A stretch of DNA of 64,000 nucleotides, from assembly GCA_025463135.1 (NCBI GenBank), contig JAOAPY010000013.1:62001-126000 (forward strand), given 5' to 3'. Each line of letters begins with the position of its first letter. The stretch's first letter is position 1. Below, piece after piece: positions 7,676 through 16,851 of the stretch. Origin of the DNA: Acidobacteriota bacterium. Lineage in GTDB: Bacteria; Acidobacteriota; Blastocatellia; Pyrinomonadales; Pyrinomonadaceae. Both the position numbers and the translations under genes were made by a program. The notes under the pieces are model-generated. The model was given only the letters and a program-made list of their open reading frames with translations, searched no databases and was not told the DNA's origin.

Positions 7676-8602
7676 ATGATTGTAGAGCTGCATGCAAAAT
7701 CGGACGTAGGCCGGGTTCGCCGCGGGAACGAGGACAATTTTCTGGTCCTCGACCTTTCCAGTCAGAAAACCTGGACGGGTTCGGATGGTGTTGAGGCGCC
7801 CAAAGAGTTTTCAAGCTTTGAACTGGGCAAGAAAGGCGTCGTGCTGGTCGTCTCTGACGGCATGGGGGGCGCGCTGGCCGGCGATGTCGCCAGCCGCATG
7901 GCAGTCGACTCGGTGCGTGAGATGCTGGTTGGGAGCGAGGCCGATGGCGGCTGTGACGATGACGCGCCGCTGGTGGACTGTCTTAAGAACGCCACGGTCT
8001 ATGCCAATCTTGCGATTCACATGCGCAGCCAGGAAGACGCCCGCTGTGCCGGGATGGGAGCGACTTTTACCGGCGCCGCAGTCAGGGCGGGCGGTCTGGA
8101 TCTGGTTCAGGTTGGAGATAGTCGCGCCTACATCATTCGCAAAGCACAAATTCGCCTGGCCACAAAGGATCAATCCCTGGTGCAGCAACTTGTCGATGTC
8201 GGACAAATCAGCGAAGCCGAAGCCGAGACTCACATGTTTCGCAATGTTATTTTGCAGGCCCTGGGCGCGCAAAGCGACGTGATTCCCGCAACCGGGCGCA
8301 TCCAACTGAAGCGTGGCGACATCGTTCTGCTTTGTAGTGATGGCTTGTCGGGAAAGCTGCGGGCTGAAGATATTCAAAACATCGTCATGAGCAATGCGGA
8401 CAACCTGGCTAAGGCCTGCGACGAATTGATTGCCGAAGCCAACAACCGCGGTGGTGAGGATAACATCACAGTCGTGCTGGCCCGCTTTGACGGCGACGAT
8501 CTACAGGAACCTACCACCGATCGCATCACGATCGAACTACCTGCTTTGGAAGAAGACAAAACGCTGGAAGACAATTTCGAAGCAGACACCGAATCGCACT
8601 GA
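7676..8602 (+). CDS. PP2C-family protein serine/threonine phosphatase
   Basis: A 308-residue cytosolic phosphatase of the PPM/PP2C type. It starts with the canonical block SDVGRVRRGNEDNFLV and carries the metal-binding motifs DGMGG, GDSRAYI, the DQSL motif, CSDGLSG and GGEDNITVVL in order, so the two-metal catalytic centre looks complete. The last ~45 residues, an acidic tail, have no domain I recognise. No kinase or FHA partner lies next to it, so its substrate is unknown. Confidence 0.93.
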   Translation: MIVELHAKSDVGRVRRGNEDNFLVLDLSSQKTWTGSDGVEAPKEFSSFELGKKGVVLVVSDGMGGALAGDVASRMAVDSVREMLVGSEADGGCDDDAPLVDCLKNATVYANLAIHMRSQEDARCAGMGATFTGAAVRAGGLDLVQVGDSRAYIIRKAQIRLATKDQSLVQQLVDVGQISEAEAETHMFRNVILQALGAQSDVIPATGRIQLKRGDIVLLCSDGLSGKLRAEDIQNIVMSNADNLAKACDELIAEANNRGGEDNITVVLARFDGDDLQEPTTDRITIELPALEEDKTLEDNFEADTESH

Positions 8603-8719
8603 GTGTATCGCCACGTCCGCAAATTCAATTCAGAACTGCACTTTGATAGCCATTGTAGGTTGACTGATACCGCGAAGCGGTTATGGCTTCTAAGGCTCAG
8701 CCAGTTGACTAGTCTCTGA

Positions 8720-9208
8720 TCACTCCGGCAGCGACTTCGCACGCCAATCAGCTTCCTGATCGACTCGCCGCACGTACAGCGACGCGCCTTCCATTTTTTC
8801 GACGCACACACGCTCGCCGGCTTCCAGAGGCTCTTCTCCCGGCGCCGGATACGCAGTCCAGGTTGAGCCGAAAACTTTCACTGCCCCTTCATTCAAAGCA
8901 CCACGACTCGAAGAAACAACGGTGCCGATCTTTCCCGGCAATGAATCCATGCCCGTGCGCAATGAATCGCCGGTCTTCTCTCGCGAGAAATAATTGACGA
9001 AGATGGTGCGCGAGGCCGCGGTCAGACCGATTGAAACAACGGCAAAGACAAGAAACTGAATCGCCAGACTATCGATGCCGACTATGCCGGTGAAGGCCGC
9101 GGCCAGCGCCCCAATGCCAAACCACAGCAAGACGAAACCGCTGGTAAACACCTCCGCGACCAGAAGGGCCAGGCCAAGAACGACCCATGCAATCCATAAC
9201 CAGTTCAT
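8720..9208 (-). CDS. NfeD-like membrane protein
   Basis: A 162-residue protein with three or four hydrophobic segments in the first ~85 residues (WLWIAWVVLGLALLVAEVFTSGFVLLWFGIGALAAA ... FLVFAVVSIGLTAAS) and a C-terminal OB-fold-like beta domain (GKIGTVVSS ... GAVKVFGSTWTAYPAPGEEPLEAGERVCVEKMEGASLYVRR). This is the short NfeD architecture, usually associated with stomatin/prohibitin-type proteins and membrane quality control; no stomatin partner is adjacent. It is convergent with the PP2C gene. Confidence 0.87.
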   Translation of the reverse strand: MNWLWIAWVVLGLALLVAEVFTSGFVLLWFGIGALAAAFTGIVGIDSLAIQFLVFAVVSIGLTAASRTIFVNYFSREKTGDSLRTGMDSLPGKIGTVVSSSRGALNEGAVKVFGSTWTAYPAPGEEPLEAGERVCVEKMEGASLYVRRVDQEADWRAKSLPE

Positions 9209-9238
9209 TTGTTGTCTCTAATCCTCAGAGTCGCTGTC

Positions 9239-9327
9239 GTTTAGACAGCGGACTTGTCCGCCTGTGCCAGGAAAGAACATGACGCTTGATGACTCTACGC
9301 CGGCGCACAAGTGCGCTCCTAAACGAA
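9239..9327. repeat. Palindromic element with CGGCGCACAAGTGCGC core
   Basis: gtttagacagcggacttgtccgc at 9239 onward and the facing gcgctcctaaac near 9312-9323 are partly complementary, with a core ccggcgcacaagtgcg. Closely related cores occur at about 30440-30468 and 16801-16818, so this is one copy of a small dispersed family. Confidence 0.5.
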
Positions 9328-9363
9328 CGGAAGTTGGTTGACGGCAGTTGTTTGCCGGCGGCT

Positions 9364-10284
9364 TCAACCCTTGAGCATATTCTTCATCACGAACCAGATG
9401 TTCGCCGGGCGCTCTGCCAACCGCCGCATGAAGTAAGGATACCAGTGTTTGCCGTAGGGCACATACACGCGCAGGTTGTAACCGTCACGCGCGAGTTGCG
9501 TCTGCAGATCGCGCCGGACGCCGTAAAGCATTTGAAACTCAAACGCATCCTTGCCGATTCCCTGCTGTTGCGCGAACTGAATGGTGGCCTCAATCATCTT
9601 GGGGTCGTGCGTGGCAATGCCGTGATAGATACCGCTGGAGAGCAGTAACTTCATTACGCGCACGTAATTTTCGTCAACGTCCTTTTTCTCCGGGTAAGCA
9701 ACTTCCGGAGGTTCGTTATAAGCGCCTTTGCAGATACGAATGCGAGCGGGAATCTTCAACAACTCCTGGGCATCTTCGAAGGTGCGGTATAGATACGACT
9801 GCAGGACGATCCCCACCTCGTTCAAACCAAACTCCGCCCGCAGACGCTTGAAGGTATCGATCGTCGCCTGGGTGACTTTTGAACCTTCCATATCGACGCG
9901 CACAAAGTTTCCGCGGCGCGCCGCATCCTCAACCACGACCCTTGCGTTTTGATAGGCAAGCTCAGGATCGATCTCCAGACCGAACTGCGATAGTTTTATC
10001 GAAACGTTGGAATTGATTCCCGTCGCGTCGATTCGCTCGAGGATGTTGGAGTACTCGCTTACTTCCGCTTTAGTTTCCGCCGCACTGGCAACCGATTCGT
10101 TGAGGTGATCGAATGAAGCGCCGCAGCCCGCGTCGTTAATTTTCCGAATGGCCGCAACCGCTTCCTCAATTGTCTCTCCCGCGACAAAACGGGTGGTTAG
10201 CTTTTTGAAAAGTTGAAAGCGAGTGGCAAAGTCTTTCAGCCCCTCGTGCTGTGAAAGGTAGATTAGGACGCTTCTGGTGACCAT
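9364..10284 (-). CDS. putA: Proline dehydrogenase (monofunctional PRODH)
   Basis: A 306-residue FAD-dependent enzyme oxidising L-proline to 1-pyrroline-5-carboxylate, the first step of proline catabolism. The TIM-barrel signatures are visible: SIKLSQFGLEID, VRVDMEGSK, the VLQSYLYRT motif, RICKGAY, and the C-terminal substrate-binding YGKHWYPYFMRRLAERPAN in which the paired arginines contact the proline carboxylate. The length fits the monofunctional form; the P5C dehydrogenase partner is not in the window. The gene symbol follows common use; the monofunctional enzyme is also called fadM or prodh. Confidence 0.93.
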   Translation of the reverse strand: MVTRSVLIYLSQHEGLKDFATRFQLFKKLTTRFVAGETIEEAVAAIRKINDAGCGASFDHLNESVASAAETKAEVSEYSNILERIDATGINSNVSIKLSQFGLEIDPELAYQNARVVVEDAARRGNFVRVDMEGSKVTQATIDTFKRLRAEFGLNEVGIVLQSYLYRTFEDAQELLKIPARIRICKGAYNEPPEVAYPEKKDVDENYVRVMKLLLSSGIYHGIATHDPKMIEATIQFAQQQGIGKDAFEFQMLYGVRRDLQTQLARDGYNLRVYVPYGKHWYPYFMRRLAERPANIWFVMKNMLKG

Positions 10285-10344
10285 TTATTCCTTGTCAGAC
10301 TTGGAACCGGTACTCGGAGCAGCTGTCTATTGCCAGTGGGCGAA

Positions 10345-10470
10345 GTTTACAGAACCGGGAGCGGTAGCGACCGGCTCCTGCACTCAACCTGCAATCATTT
10401 GCTTTCGCACCAAACCACCAATAGAACTAAAGATCGGATCCGGTCGCTATCCCGCTCCCGGTTCTGTAAC
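10345..10470. repeat. Palindromic element with about 30-base arms (ACCGGGAGCGGTAGCGACCGG type)
   Basis: tttacagaaccgggagcgg (from 10345) and ccgctcccggttctgtaac (to 10470) are near-perfect complements, and the match continues through gtagcgaccgg. The element occupies the otherwise empty 447-base gap between the divergent proline dehydrogenase gene and the small membrane protein gene. The remaining bases of the gap (about 10471-10731) show no further feature that I can support. Confidence 0.65.
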
Positions 10471-10731
10471 TACCTTCCCCACGGTGAGACTTCAGCGCCA
10501 CGTTCACTCGAACCGGCGCCCAGCAAAGGTGCTGTAAATATCTCGCCCCTCCAGGGAGAGGACCGGAATAGTGAAGAAACGCCGCTCTGGTTGCGAGAAA
10601 TTTAGAGACATCACAACCGCCTGCCGACTATCGCTAACTGCCTCGCAGTCTGCCGTATGGTATCCTTGGCAACCGCGGTTCAGGGCTTTCTCGTCACAAG
10701 ACCCGCTTCTCAAGAACACGACAAATTCTTA

Positions 10732-11064
10732 ATGCGACTCAAGCTGATAATAATCGCCTCGTTACTGTCCGCCCTCGTCGGGTCCGGCGCCTCGATAGCG
10801 ATTGTGCTCGGCGTGTTTTCATCGCTGAAACCGCTGAACACACCCGGCCTTCTGGTTGTTTCAACCTTTTTGCTGCCGCTTGGGGCGATCGTTTGGGCCA
10901 CGGTTTTTGTCTATCGGCACACCGCTCGGCGGCGAAAGCTCCAGGCTGTGCTGACCGCCCTACTCGGGTTGGTATTGGCGTTCGGCGCCTTTGCTACAGC
11001 TGTCGTAATCACCTCACGAGCGGCGCGTGTTCCGCCCCCTCCGCCGCCGCGCAACATCGCCTAA
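10732..11064 (+). CDS. Small membrane protein, unknown function
   Basis: A 110-residue protein with three predicted membrane helices (about residues 4-27, 38-58 and 71-94) separated by a short basic loop RHTARRRK, ending in a proline run and a short tail. The ATG at 10732 directly starts a hydrophobic segment; a longer frame back to 10657 has no plausible start. I do not recognise a family. The 3' end overlaps the convergent HD gene by four bases. Confidence 0.62.
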   Translation: MRLKLIIIASLLSALVGSGASIAIVLGVFSSLKPLNTPGLLVVSTFLLPLGAIVWATVFVYRHTARRRKLQAVLTALLGLVLAFGAFATAVVITSRAARVPPPPPPRNIA

Positions 11065-11651
11065 CTGCCTCCCAAAGAACTTATTTCATTAAGACCGATT
11101 CGCTGCTGCACTGGTCGCAGCGCTTCGATCACAAAACGAATGTGCTCGTCCGCGTCCACGTTTAGTTCCTCAATGCCCAGGCGTATGTCGTCACGATTGA
11201 CTGAGCGGGCAAAGGCTTTGTCTTTCAACTTCTTTTTTACCGACGAGACTTCGAGATCGTCCAGGCTCCTGGTCGGCCGCACGAGCGCGCAAGCTACTAA
11301 AAAGCCACAGAGTTCATCTGTGGCAAACAGTGCGCGGGCCATCGTCGTGTCGCGCGGCACTCCCGTATATGTTGCGTGGCCCATTATCGCGCGTATGACA
11401 CGATCGGAGTATCCCCGGCCGCAAAGGATATTGGCCCCAGTGAACGGATGCTGATCGGGGCCGGGAAACATTTCATAGTCAAAGTCATGCAAGAGCCCGA
11501 CGATACCCCACTCGTCGCCATCGGCGTCGGGCTCGCCATAGCGTGGGGCGCACGCGCGCATCGCGGTTTCCACTGCGATAGCATGCTTTCGCAGGCTATC
11601 GCCTTTAGTGTACTCGCACAATAACTCCCACGCTGCGTCTCGATCAGGCAT
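11061..11651 (-). CDS. HD-domain hydrolase
   Basis: A 196-residue cytosolic protein beginning MPDRDAAWELLCEYTKGDSLRKHAIAVE; the ATG at 11651 is preferred over a TTG at 11690. The metal-binding HD pattern is visible as KHAIAVE (first His), then LLHDFDYE (HD), followed by a further His in ILCGRGYSDRVIRAIMGHA. This matches the small HDIG-type phosphohydrolases of unknown substrate common in bacteria. No partner gene is adjacent. Confidence 0.87.
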   Translation of the reverse strand: MPDRDAAWELLCEYTKGDSLRKHAIAVETAMRACAPRYGEPDADGDEWGIVGLLHDFDYEMFPGPDQHPFTGANILCGRGYSDRVIRAIMGHATYTGVPRDTTMARALFATDELCGFLVACALVRPTRSLDDLEVSSVKKKLKDKAFARSVNRDDIRLGIEELNVDADEHIRFVIEALRPVQQRIGLNEISSLGGS

Positions 11652-11725
11652 ATGCAAACTAGGTATATTTTTGTTTTGGATTGCGTTCAAAAACTAACAC
11701 GGGCGAAGACCGCGGACAAGCGTAG

Positions 11726-11849
11726 AGGTCCGACAAACTTCAGGAAGCTCTGAACAAAGCAGGATGAGCCTCATGGGAGTCGTACCGTAGATTGCCTTCG
11801 TTTGCGGTCTCTTTGTAGCCGTATCGACAAACTGAAGCTTGTCGGACCT
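11726..11849. repeat. TGTCCGACAAAC-family palindrome
   Basis: aggtccgacaaacttcag at 11726-11743 faces its near-complement ctgaagcttgtcggacct at 11832-11849. The right arm abuts the stop codon of the VWFA gene. Other copies lie at 13408, 36022, 37126 and 57737. Confidence 0.65.
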
Positions 11850-13222
11850 TAATTGGCTGGGGCGCGGTATCCGGGACGGGCCCGCGCTGAAACCGTCTTG
11901 CGGCTGATGACGACTTTGACCTTGCGGTACTGTCCGTCGTGCGCCGCATTCGTAGGATAGTAACCGAGCGAATATTGCGTACGAAGTTCAGCGGCAATTT
12001 TGGCAAACGCATCCGGCAGCGAGCCAAGCGTATCAGCTTTCAGGAGCCGGCCGCCCGACCTGGTGGCCAACTTTTCGAGATACGAATCAGCCGTCAGATA
12101 GAGCCCATCCAACATGAGGCCAATCGAATCGTCGCTGCGTCGCGGCTGGTTCACCGTGCGGGGCGGTGTGTTGCGTGGATCGCGCGGATCGGGGAAAGGA
12201 CCTGGCGGGGTGCGGCCACTTGAGTCCGGCGGCCTGGGATCATCACCGGGACCGCGAATGGGAGGATTTGGATCACTGCTGCGAGGATCGCCGTTCCGTG
12301 GGTCATTGGGGTCACGACGTCGGCGCATGATTTCAGCCGGCGAAGGTAATCCGAGGATTCCCGTGCTGCGTCGTCCGTTGGTGGGTATCGATCCTTCTTC
12401 ACTACCCGGAAAAGTCGGCGCCGTCGTGCCTGGGGCTGGGGTCCTGATCACACCTATGGTTGGCAGTGCGACGCTGGTATCGCCTGCTTGCTCGCGCGCA
12501 ATACGTTCTGTTTGGGCCCGCGTGTCGTAGCGAATCGGATAAACAATCACTCCCTCTTCATCGAGGCCACGCAGAGTGCCATCGAAGCTGGCCTGATCGC
12601 TATGGTAATCGACGCCATCGGTGAAAAGAACGATAGCCTTTCTTCCCCGCAGCGGCCTGACTGAGTTCAAGGCCAACTCGAATGCGTCATAGAGCTTCGT
12701 TCCCTCCCCGGAACGAGTTTTTAGGATTGCTGTTCTTAATTGTTCTCGATTGTTCGTGAACTCGTTGAGATCGCGCACTTCGTTATCAAAGGAAATTACT
12801 TTTACGCGGTCTGCCGTTTGCAGCTGCTCCACGAAAGCCAGGGCCGCCTGTTGCATCTGCCTTAGTTTTTCTCCCGTGCTCGCACTGGTATCGAGCATCA
12901 GGATTACCTGAAAAGGCGCGTTCACAGTTGCGAAGAATGCGATGCTTTGCCGGACATCGTTTTCGGAAACACTGAATTCATCCTGCCGCAGATCGGCGAC
13001 ATAAAGCCCACTCGCATCGGTAACAATTACCGGAACAGTGACAAGGTTGGTATCGATCTTAAGTGTATCAACCTGCTGCTCATCCGGCGGCGTGGGTGCG
13101 GGTTGGGTCGCACTGCCGGCCGGGAACTTGCGAGGCCTTCGGGCATCCTGGGCCATCGTCGACATGGCTGTGGCAAGCAGGAAGACGATCGCAATTCCAA
13201 AGCAGGTACTCCGCTGGTGCAT
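11849..13222 (-). CDS. Secreted VWFA-related protein (acidobacterial VWA-like domain)
   Basis: A 457-residue exported protein. A Sec signal peptide (about residues 1-24, cleaving after AMSTMAQ) is followed by a short Pro-rich stretch, a beta-strand region typical of acidobacterial VWFA-related proteins (LVTVPVIVTDASGLYVADL..DEFSV.E), and a von Willebrand A fold with a metal site at D111-S113 (DTSAS) and FTDGVDYHS. Residues about 255-370 are a low-complexity Pro/Arg/Asp-rich insertion, after which the A domain finishes (SLGYYPTN...). The family is strongly expanded in Acidobacteriota and presumed to mediate extracellular protein binding; the function here is unknown. Confidence 0.88.
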   Translation of the reverse strand: MHQRSTCFGIAIVFLLATAMSTMAQDARRPRKFPAGSATQPAPTPPDEQQVDTLKIDTNLVTVPVIVTDASGLYVADLRQDEFSVSENDVRQSIAFFATVNAPFQVILMLDTSASTGEKLRQMQQAALAFVEQLQTADRVKVISFDNEVRDLNEFTNNREQLRTAILKTRSGEGTKLYDAFELALNSVRPLRGRKAIVLFTDGVDYHSDQASFDGTLRGLDEEGVIVYPIRYDTRAQTERIAREQAGDTSVALPTIGVIRTPAPGTTAPTFPGSEEGSIPTNGRRSTGILGLPSPAEIMRRRRDPNDPRNGDPRSSDPNPPIRGPGDDPRPPDSSGRTPPGPFPDPRDPRNTPPRTVNQPRRSDDSIGLMLDGLYLTADSYLEKLATRSGGRLLKADTLGSLPDAFAKIAAELRTQYSLGYYPTNAAHDGQYRKVKVVISRKTVSARARPGYRAPAN

Positions 13223-13407
13223 CTTTAATTCCCTTCACATTTCGAGCAGCAGATCGAAGAGGACGATACCATTGTTTCTGTTTGAGACCGGGAACGATGT
13301 GCCTTCGATGCTCCCGTCAAGGATAGCGTTTGCCCGGCGGTCTGGCAAACAATTCCATTTGGGAAATACCGTAATTTCTTAGCCGTTTTGCATCAGGGAG
13401 AGTGCAA

Positions 13408-13466
13408 ATGTCCGACAAACTTTAGTTTGTCGCGGCGTTACGACAAGCTAAAAGCTTATCGGACAT
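13408..13466. repeat. TGTCCGACAAAC-family palindrome, compact copy
   Basis: atgtccgacaaactttagtt (13408 on) and aagcttatcggacat (to 13466) form an imperfect hairpin only 59 bases long. It lies in the 330-base gap between the divergent VWFA and hemX-like genes; the rest of that gap shows no other feature I can support. Confidence 0.65.
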
Positions 13467-13552
13467 CAAACTGACTCACTACCCACTTCGGCGTACTCCT
13501 TGCCGCTCTGCAAGCGCATAAACTAGAATGACTCCGCGCGGTTTTACCATTC

Positions 13553-14374
13553 ATGAAGGCTCTTCTACTCGCAGTTCTCGCAGCCTACTTCGTTGCTGCT
13601 ATTCACTCGATCCTGGCGTTTGTGAACAAACGCCGGTCTTTGCAGCGTGTTTCCGATCTTTCACTGGCAACCGGTTTTGTATTACACACAACGGCCCTTA
13701 TCGCCGACTGGGTGATCGATCGCCGCTATCCGCTTTTATCTTTGCGCGAAACGTTGAGCTTTCTGGCGTGGACGGTCGTGGCGGCTTATGCAGTAGTGCT
13801 TTATCGTTATGGAGCCCACGCGCTGGGAGTAATAGCGCTGCCGCTGGTCTCGTTGCTTACCTTCGTATCCATCTTTATTCGGACCGGTCCCGCGATAGCT
13901 ATCGAGCAAATCAGCGGCGCCTCGGCAAGATGGCTTTTTCCGATGCATACCACCTTGCTGACTTTTGCTTATGCCGCTTTCTTTGTGGTCTTTGTTTCGA
14001 GTGTGATGTACCTGCTGCAAGAGCGGGAATTGAAACTAAAAACATTCAGCGCCATCTTTCATCGGTTGCCGTCTTTAACCACAGTGAATGACATCGCCAC
14101 TACCGCAGCGACAATCGGGCTGACGCTTTTGACTCTGGGTATAGCGACGGGAATGTTGTGGTCGGCATCGCGCGATGGTCGCCTTTGGCACAATGATCCC
14201 AAAGAAGTGTTCGCGTTACTGACATGGCTGCTGTATCTGGGCCTGCTCGTGTATCGCTCGACAGCCCGTTGGCGCGGACGCCGGGCAGCGTGGCTCGGAG
14301 TCGTTGGTTTCGTGCTGGTAGTGTGCACATTTCTCGGGCCGCGATTAATGAGCAGTTATCATGCGTTTGGGTAA
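13553..14374 (+). CDS. Cytochrome c assembly protein, HemX/CcsA-like
   Basis: A 273-residue polytopic membrane protein with about eight hydrophobic segments. The stretch GMLWSASRDGRLWHNDPKEVFALLTWLLY carries the Trp-rich WxxDPKE element of the CcsA/ResC/HemX superfamily, which handles heme on the outer face of the membrane. Because it sits directly before hemA, as HemX does in Bacillus, it could instead tune glutamyl-tRNA reductase levels. The conserved histidines expected for CcsA proper are few (H in SSYHAFG and FPMHTT), so HemX-like is the safer name. Confidence 0.82.
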   Translation: MKALLLAVLAAYFVAAIHSILAFVNKRRSLQRVSDLSLATGFVLHTTALIADWVIDRRYPLLSLRETLSFLAWTVVAAYAVVLYRYGAHALGVIALPLVSLLTFVSIFIRTGPAIAIEQISGASARWLFPMHTTLLTFAYAAFFVVFVSSVMYLLQERELKLKTFSAIFHRLPSLTTVNDIATTAATIGLTLLTLGIATGMLWSASRDGRLWHNDPKEVFALLTWLLYLGLLVYRSTARWRGRRAAWLGVVGFVLVVCTFLGPRLMSSYHAFG

Positions 14375-14382
14375 GAAGGATT

Positions 14383-14476
14383 TTGGTTTCTGGTTTGGGG
14401 GCCTCTGGCTTCGCTGTCTCAAGATCGGCGGGACAAGAATCCAAAGACCCAAGACCTAAGGCCAAAGACCAATATT
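14383..14476. repeat. Heptamer-type repeat (TTTGGTC family), weak inverted pair
   Basis: ttttggtttctggtttgg at about 14383 faces ccaaagacccaagacctaag and ccaaagacc at about 14442-14471. It fills the gap between the hemX-like gene and hemA. Confidence 0.55.
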
Positions 14477-14513
14477 CAAGACAAGAACCGAAAAGAGGGC
14501 CATTTCTTCTTCA

Positions 14514-15821
14514 ATGTCGATAGTCCTAATCGGAGTAAATCACAAGACCGCGCCCTTGGCAGTGCGCGAGCTGTTGGCCTTTTCCGAAAGTGCCATGGGA
14601 GAAGGACTGCGCGCGCTGGTCGATGGTGACGTAGTGCGAGAAGGATTAATCGTCTCAACGTGTAACCGCGTGGAAGTACTCTCAGCCACCGCCAACGACC
14701 AGCTGCAGACAGGTATTGAAAGGATCAAAGATTTCCTTTCGCACTCGAGAACCGTTGCTCGAGAATCGTTTGCTGCGCATCTGTATCAGCATGTTGATGA
14801 CCAGGCCGTACGGCATCTTTTTCGCGTCGCATCCTCGCTTGATTCAATGGTGGTGGGCGAACCTCAGGTGCTGGGCCAGGTACGTCGCGCATATTCACAG
14901 GCACTGGAAGCCGGCACCGCCGGTCGGGTCCTGAATCGCCTGATCCATCACACCTTTCACGTAGCCAAGCGCGTGCGCGCCGAAACTGGCATCGCGGCGT
15001 CGGCGGTCTCGATCAGTTACATGGCTGTCGAACTGGGAAAGAAAATTTTCAGATCTCTCGAGGGTTGCTCGGTGCTGTTGATCGGCGCCGGTGAGATGGC
15101 GGAATTGTCGGCTCGCCATCTCATGAACGCCGGTGTAGCGCGCGTGGTCGTTACGAACCGGACCCCGGAATCCGCCCATCGCCTGGCAACTGAATTTGGT
15201 GGCGAGGCTGTAAGTTTCGATGCGCTTGCGGAACACCTCGCCGAGGCTGACATTGTAATCTGCTCGACTGGAGCGGAAGGGTACGTGGTATCGAGAGCTA
15301 TGGCAGAGGCTGCCCTGGGCCGGCGCCGCAATCGGCCCGCCTTTTTCATCGACATCAGTGTGCCGCGCAACGTAGATCCCTCGATTGGCACGCTGCCGAA
15401 TTTGTTCGTGTTCGACATAGACGATTTAGAGTCAGTCATCTCATCGAATATCCGCGAGCGAGAACACGAAGCAGAGCGCGCCGAACTGATTGTGGATTCC
15501 GAAGTGATGCAGTTCCAACAGGCTTTGAGAGCGCTCGACATTGGTCCCACGCTCGGTGCTCTGCGGCAAAAACTCCAGGACATCGCGCGCAGCGAATTGG
15601 ATAAGCAGCGGAGCCGTCTGGGACAACTCACCCCGGAACAGGAAAAAGCTGTCGAGGCTCTTTTGATGGGGACCGTGAACAAGATCTCGCATCCGGTGCT
15701 GAACCATGTGCGGCGCAGCGCCGGCGACGACCAAAGCATTCAGGCCTGGCGAGAGATCTTCGGCCTGGAAGGCGAACGTCAGGGCGTTACCGAGGTCGCA
15801 GATGAGCTGGGGGATAAATAG
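14514..15821 (+). CDS. hemA: Glutamyl-tRNA reductase
   Basis: A 435-residue NADPH-dependent enzyme that reduces glutamyl-tRNA(Glu) to glutamate-1-semialdehyde, the committed step of the C5 heme pathway. The catalytic cysteine is C50 in VSTCNRVE. The N-terminal tRNA/substrate domain starts MSIVLIGVNHKTAPLAVRE, the VVGEPQVLGQVRRAYSQA motif is present, the Rossmann fold holds GAGEMAELSARHL, and the C-terminal dimerisation helix is complete. It overlaps hemC by 20 bases, implying translational coupling within a hemX-hemA-hemC-hemD operon. Confidence 0.96.
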   Translation: MSIVLIGVNHKTAPLAVRELLAFSESAMGEGLRALVDGDVVREGLIVSTCNRVEVLSATANDQLQTGIERIKDFLSHSRTVARESFAAHLYQHVDDQAVRHLFRVASSLDSMVVGEPQVLGQVRRAYSQALEAGTAGRVLNRLIHHTFHVAKRVRAETGIAASAVSISYMAVELGKKIFRSLEGCSVLLIGAGEMAELSARHLMNAGVARVVVTNRTPESAHRLATEFGGEAVSFDALAEHLAEADIVICSTGAEGYVVSRAMAEAALGRRRNRPAFFIDISVPRNVDPSIGTLPNLFVFDIDDLESVISSNIREREHEAERAELIVDSEVMQFQQALRALDIGPTLGALRQKLQDIARSELDKQRSRLGQLTPEQEKAVEALLMGTVNKISHPVLNHVRRSAGDDQSIQAWREIFGLEGERQGVTEVADELGDK

Positions 15822-16737
15822 ACGCTTCGTCATCGGCTCACGAGGCTCGCAGCTGGCGCTGGTCCAGTCTGAGTGGGTTAGGAGCCAACTCTCAATCCTC
15901 AATCCGGGGATTGATATTCACATTGAAATTATCAGGACCACAGGCGATGTTAAGACCGATCCTCTGTCGCTCATCGGCGGCAAAGGCGTCTTTACCAAAG
16001 AGCTTGAAGACGCGTTGGGCGACCGGCGCATCGATCTCGCGGTGCACTCTCTGAAAGATCTGCCTTCGATCATCCCGGAGGGTCTGGCCCTGGCCTCGAT
16101 TTGCGAGCGCGAAGATCCTCGCGACGCGCTGGTGCTCCCAAAAAATTCGAAGTTGTCCTGCGAGTCGCTGGCCGATCTTCCCCAGCATTCAGTGGTCGGG
16201 ACGTCGAGCCCGCGCCGGCTCGCACAATTGCTGTACTGCCGCCCTGATCTGGAGATAAAGGACCTGCGCGGTAATGTGGACACGCGCTTGCGCAAGCTTG
16301 ATGAAGGACAATACGACGCGATTATTCTGGCGGCCGCGGGACTGAATCGTCTGGGGCTCAAGGAGCGTATCAACACGACGATTGCCAACACGCAGATGTT
16401 GCCCGCAGTTGGTCAAGGCGCGATTGGCATTGAAACACGTGCAGGTGATCCTGAAATCAGGAAACTTGTGAGCCGCATCGATCATGCGGAAACCAATTTC
16501 GCTTGTACGGCCGAGCGCGCTTTGCTGCGCACGTTGGGTGGTGGTTGCCTGTTACCCATCGCCGCACACGCAATCGTCGCCGGCGAGGAGTTGCAGATCG
16601 AGGGGCTGGTTGCCAGTCGCGATGGAAGAAAAATTGTGCGTGATCAAATGAGCGGTTCGATTGAAGAAGCAGAGCGAGTGGGCAGTGAGCTTGCCGAGCG
16701 GTTGCTGGAAGCCGGCGCAAAGGAATTGCTGGCTTAA
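15802..16737 (+). CDS. hemC: Hydroxymethylbilane synthase (porphobilinogen deaminase)
   Basis: A 311-residue cytosolic enzyme that polymerises four porphobilinogens into hydroxymethylbilane. The ATG at 15802, inside the end of hemA, gives the family N-terminus (RFVIGSRGSQLALVQSEWV). The dipyrromethane cofactor attaches to C249 in LGGGCLLPI. Also visible are the DVKTDPLS and KGVFTKELEDAL stretches and HSLKDLP. Upstream in-frame extension to 15706 overlaps hemA deeply and is not credible. Only a short palindrome-containing gap separates it from hemD. Confidence 0.96.
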   Translation: MSWGINRRFVIGSRGSQLALVQSEWVRSQLSILNPGIDIHIEIIRTTGDVKTDPLSLIGGKGVFTKELEDALGDRRIDLAVHSLKDLPSIIPEGLALASICEREDPRDALVLPKNSKLSCESLADLPQHSVVGTSSPRRLAQLLYCRPDLEIKDLRGNVDTRLRKLDEGQYDAIILAAAGLNRLGLKERINTTIANTQMLPAVGQGAIGIETRAGDPEIRKLVSRIDHAETNFACTAERALLRTLGGGCLLPIAAHAIVAGEELQIEGLVASRDGRKIVRDQMSGSIEEAERVGSELAERLLEAGAKELLA

Positions 16738-16800
16738 TTGATTCTGGGCACCGGGACACCAGAATAGCTGATCGTTTTGAAAGCGCTTTGTCCGCTGTTG

Positions 16801-16818
16801 CGGGGCACAAGTGCCCCG
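16801..16818. repeat. Perfect 18-bp palindrome between hemC and hemD
   Basis: cggggcacaagtgccccg is fully self-complementary around ACAAGT. Its context (gtccgctgttg before, taaacggcag after) resembles the elements at 9239-9327 and 30437-30470, so it is a small member of the same family rather than an operator. Confidence 0.55.
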
Positions 16819-16851
16819 TAAACGGCAGCCCCTTTCCTTAGCCTTAAAAAA

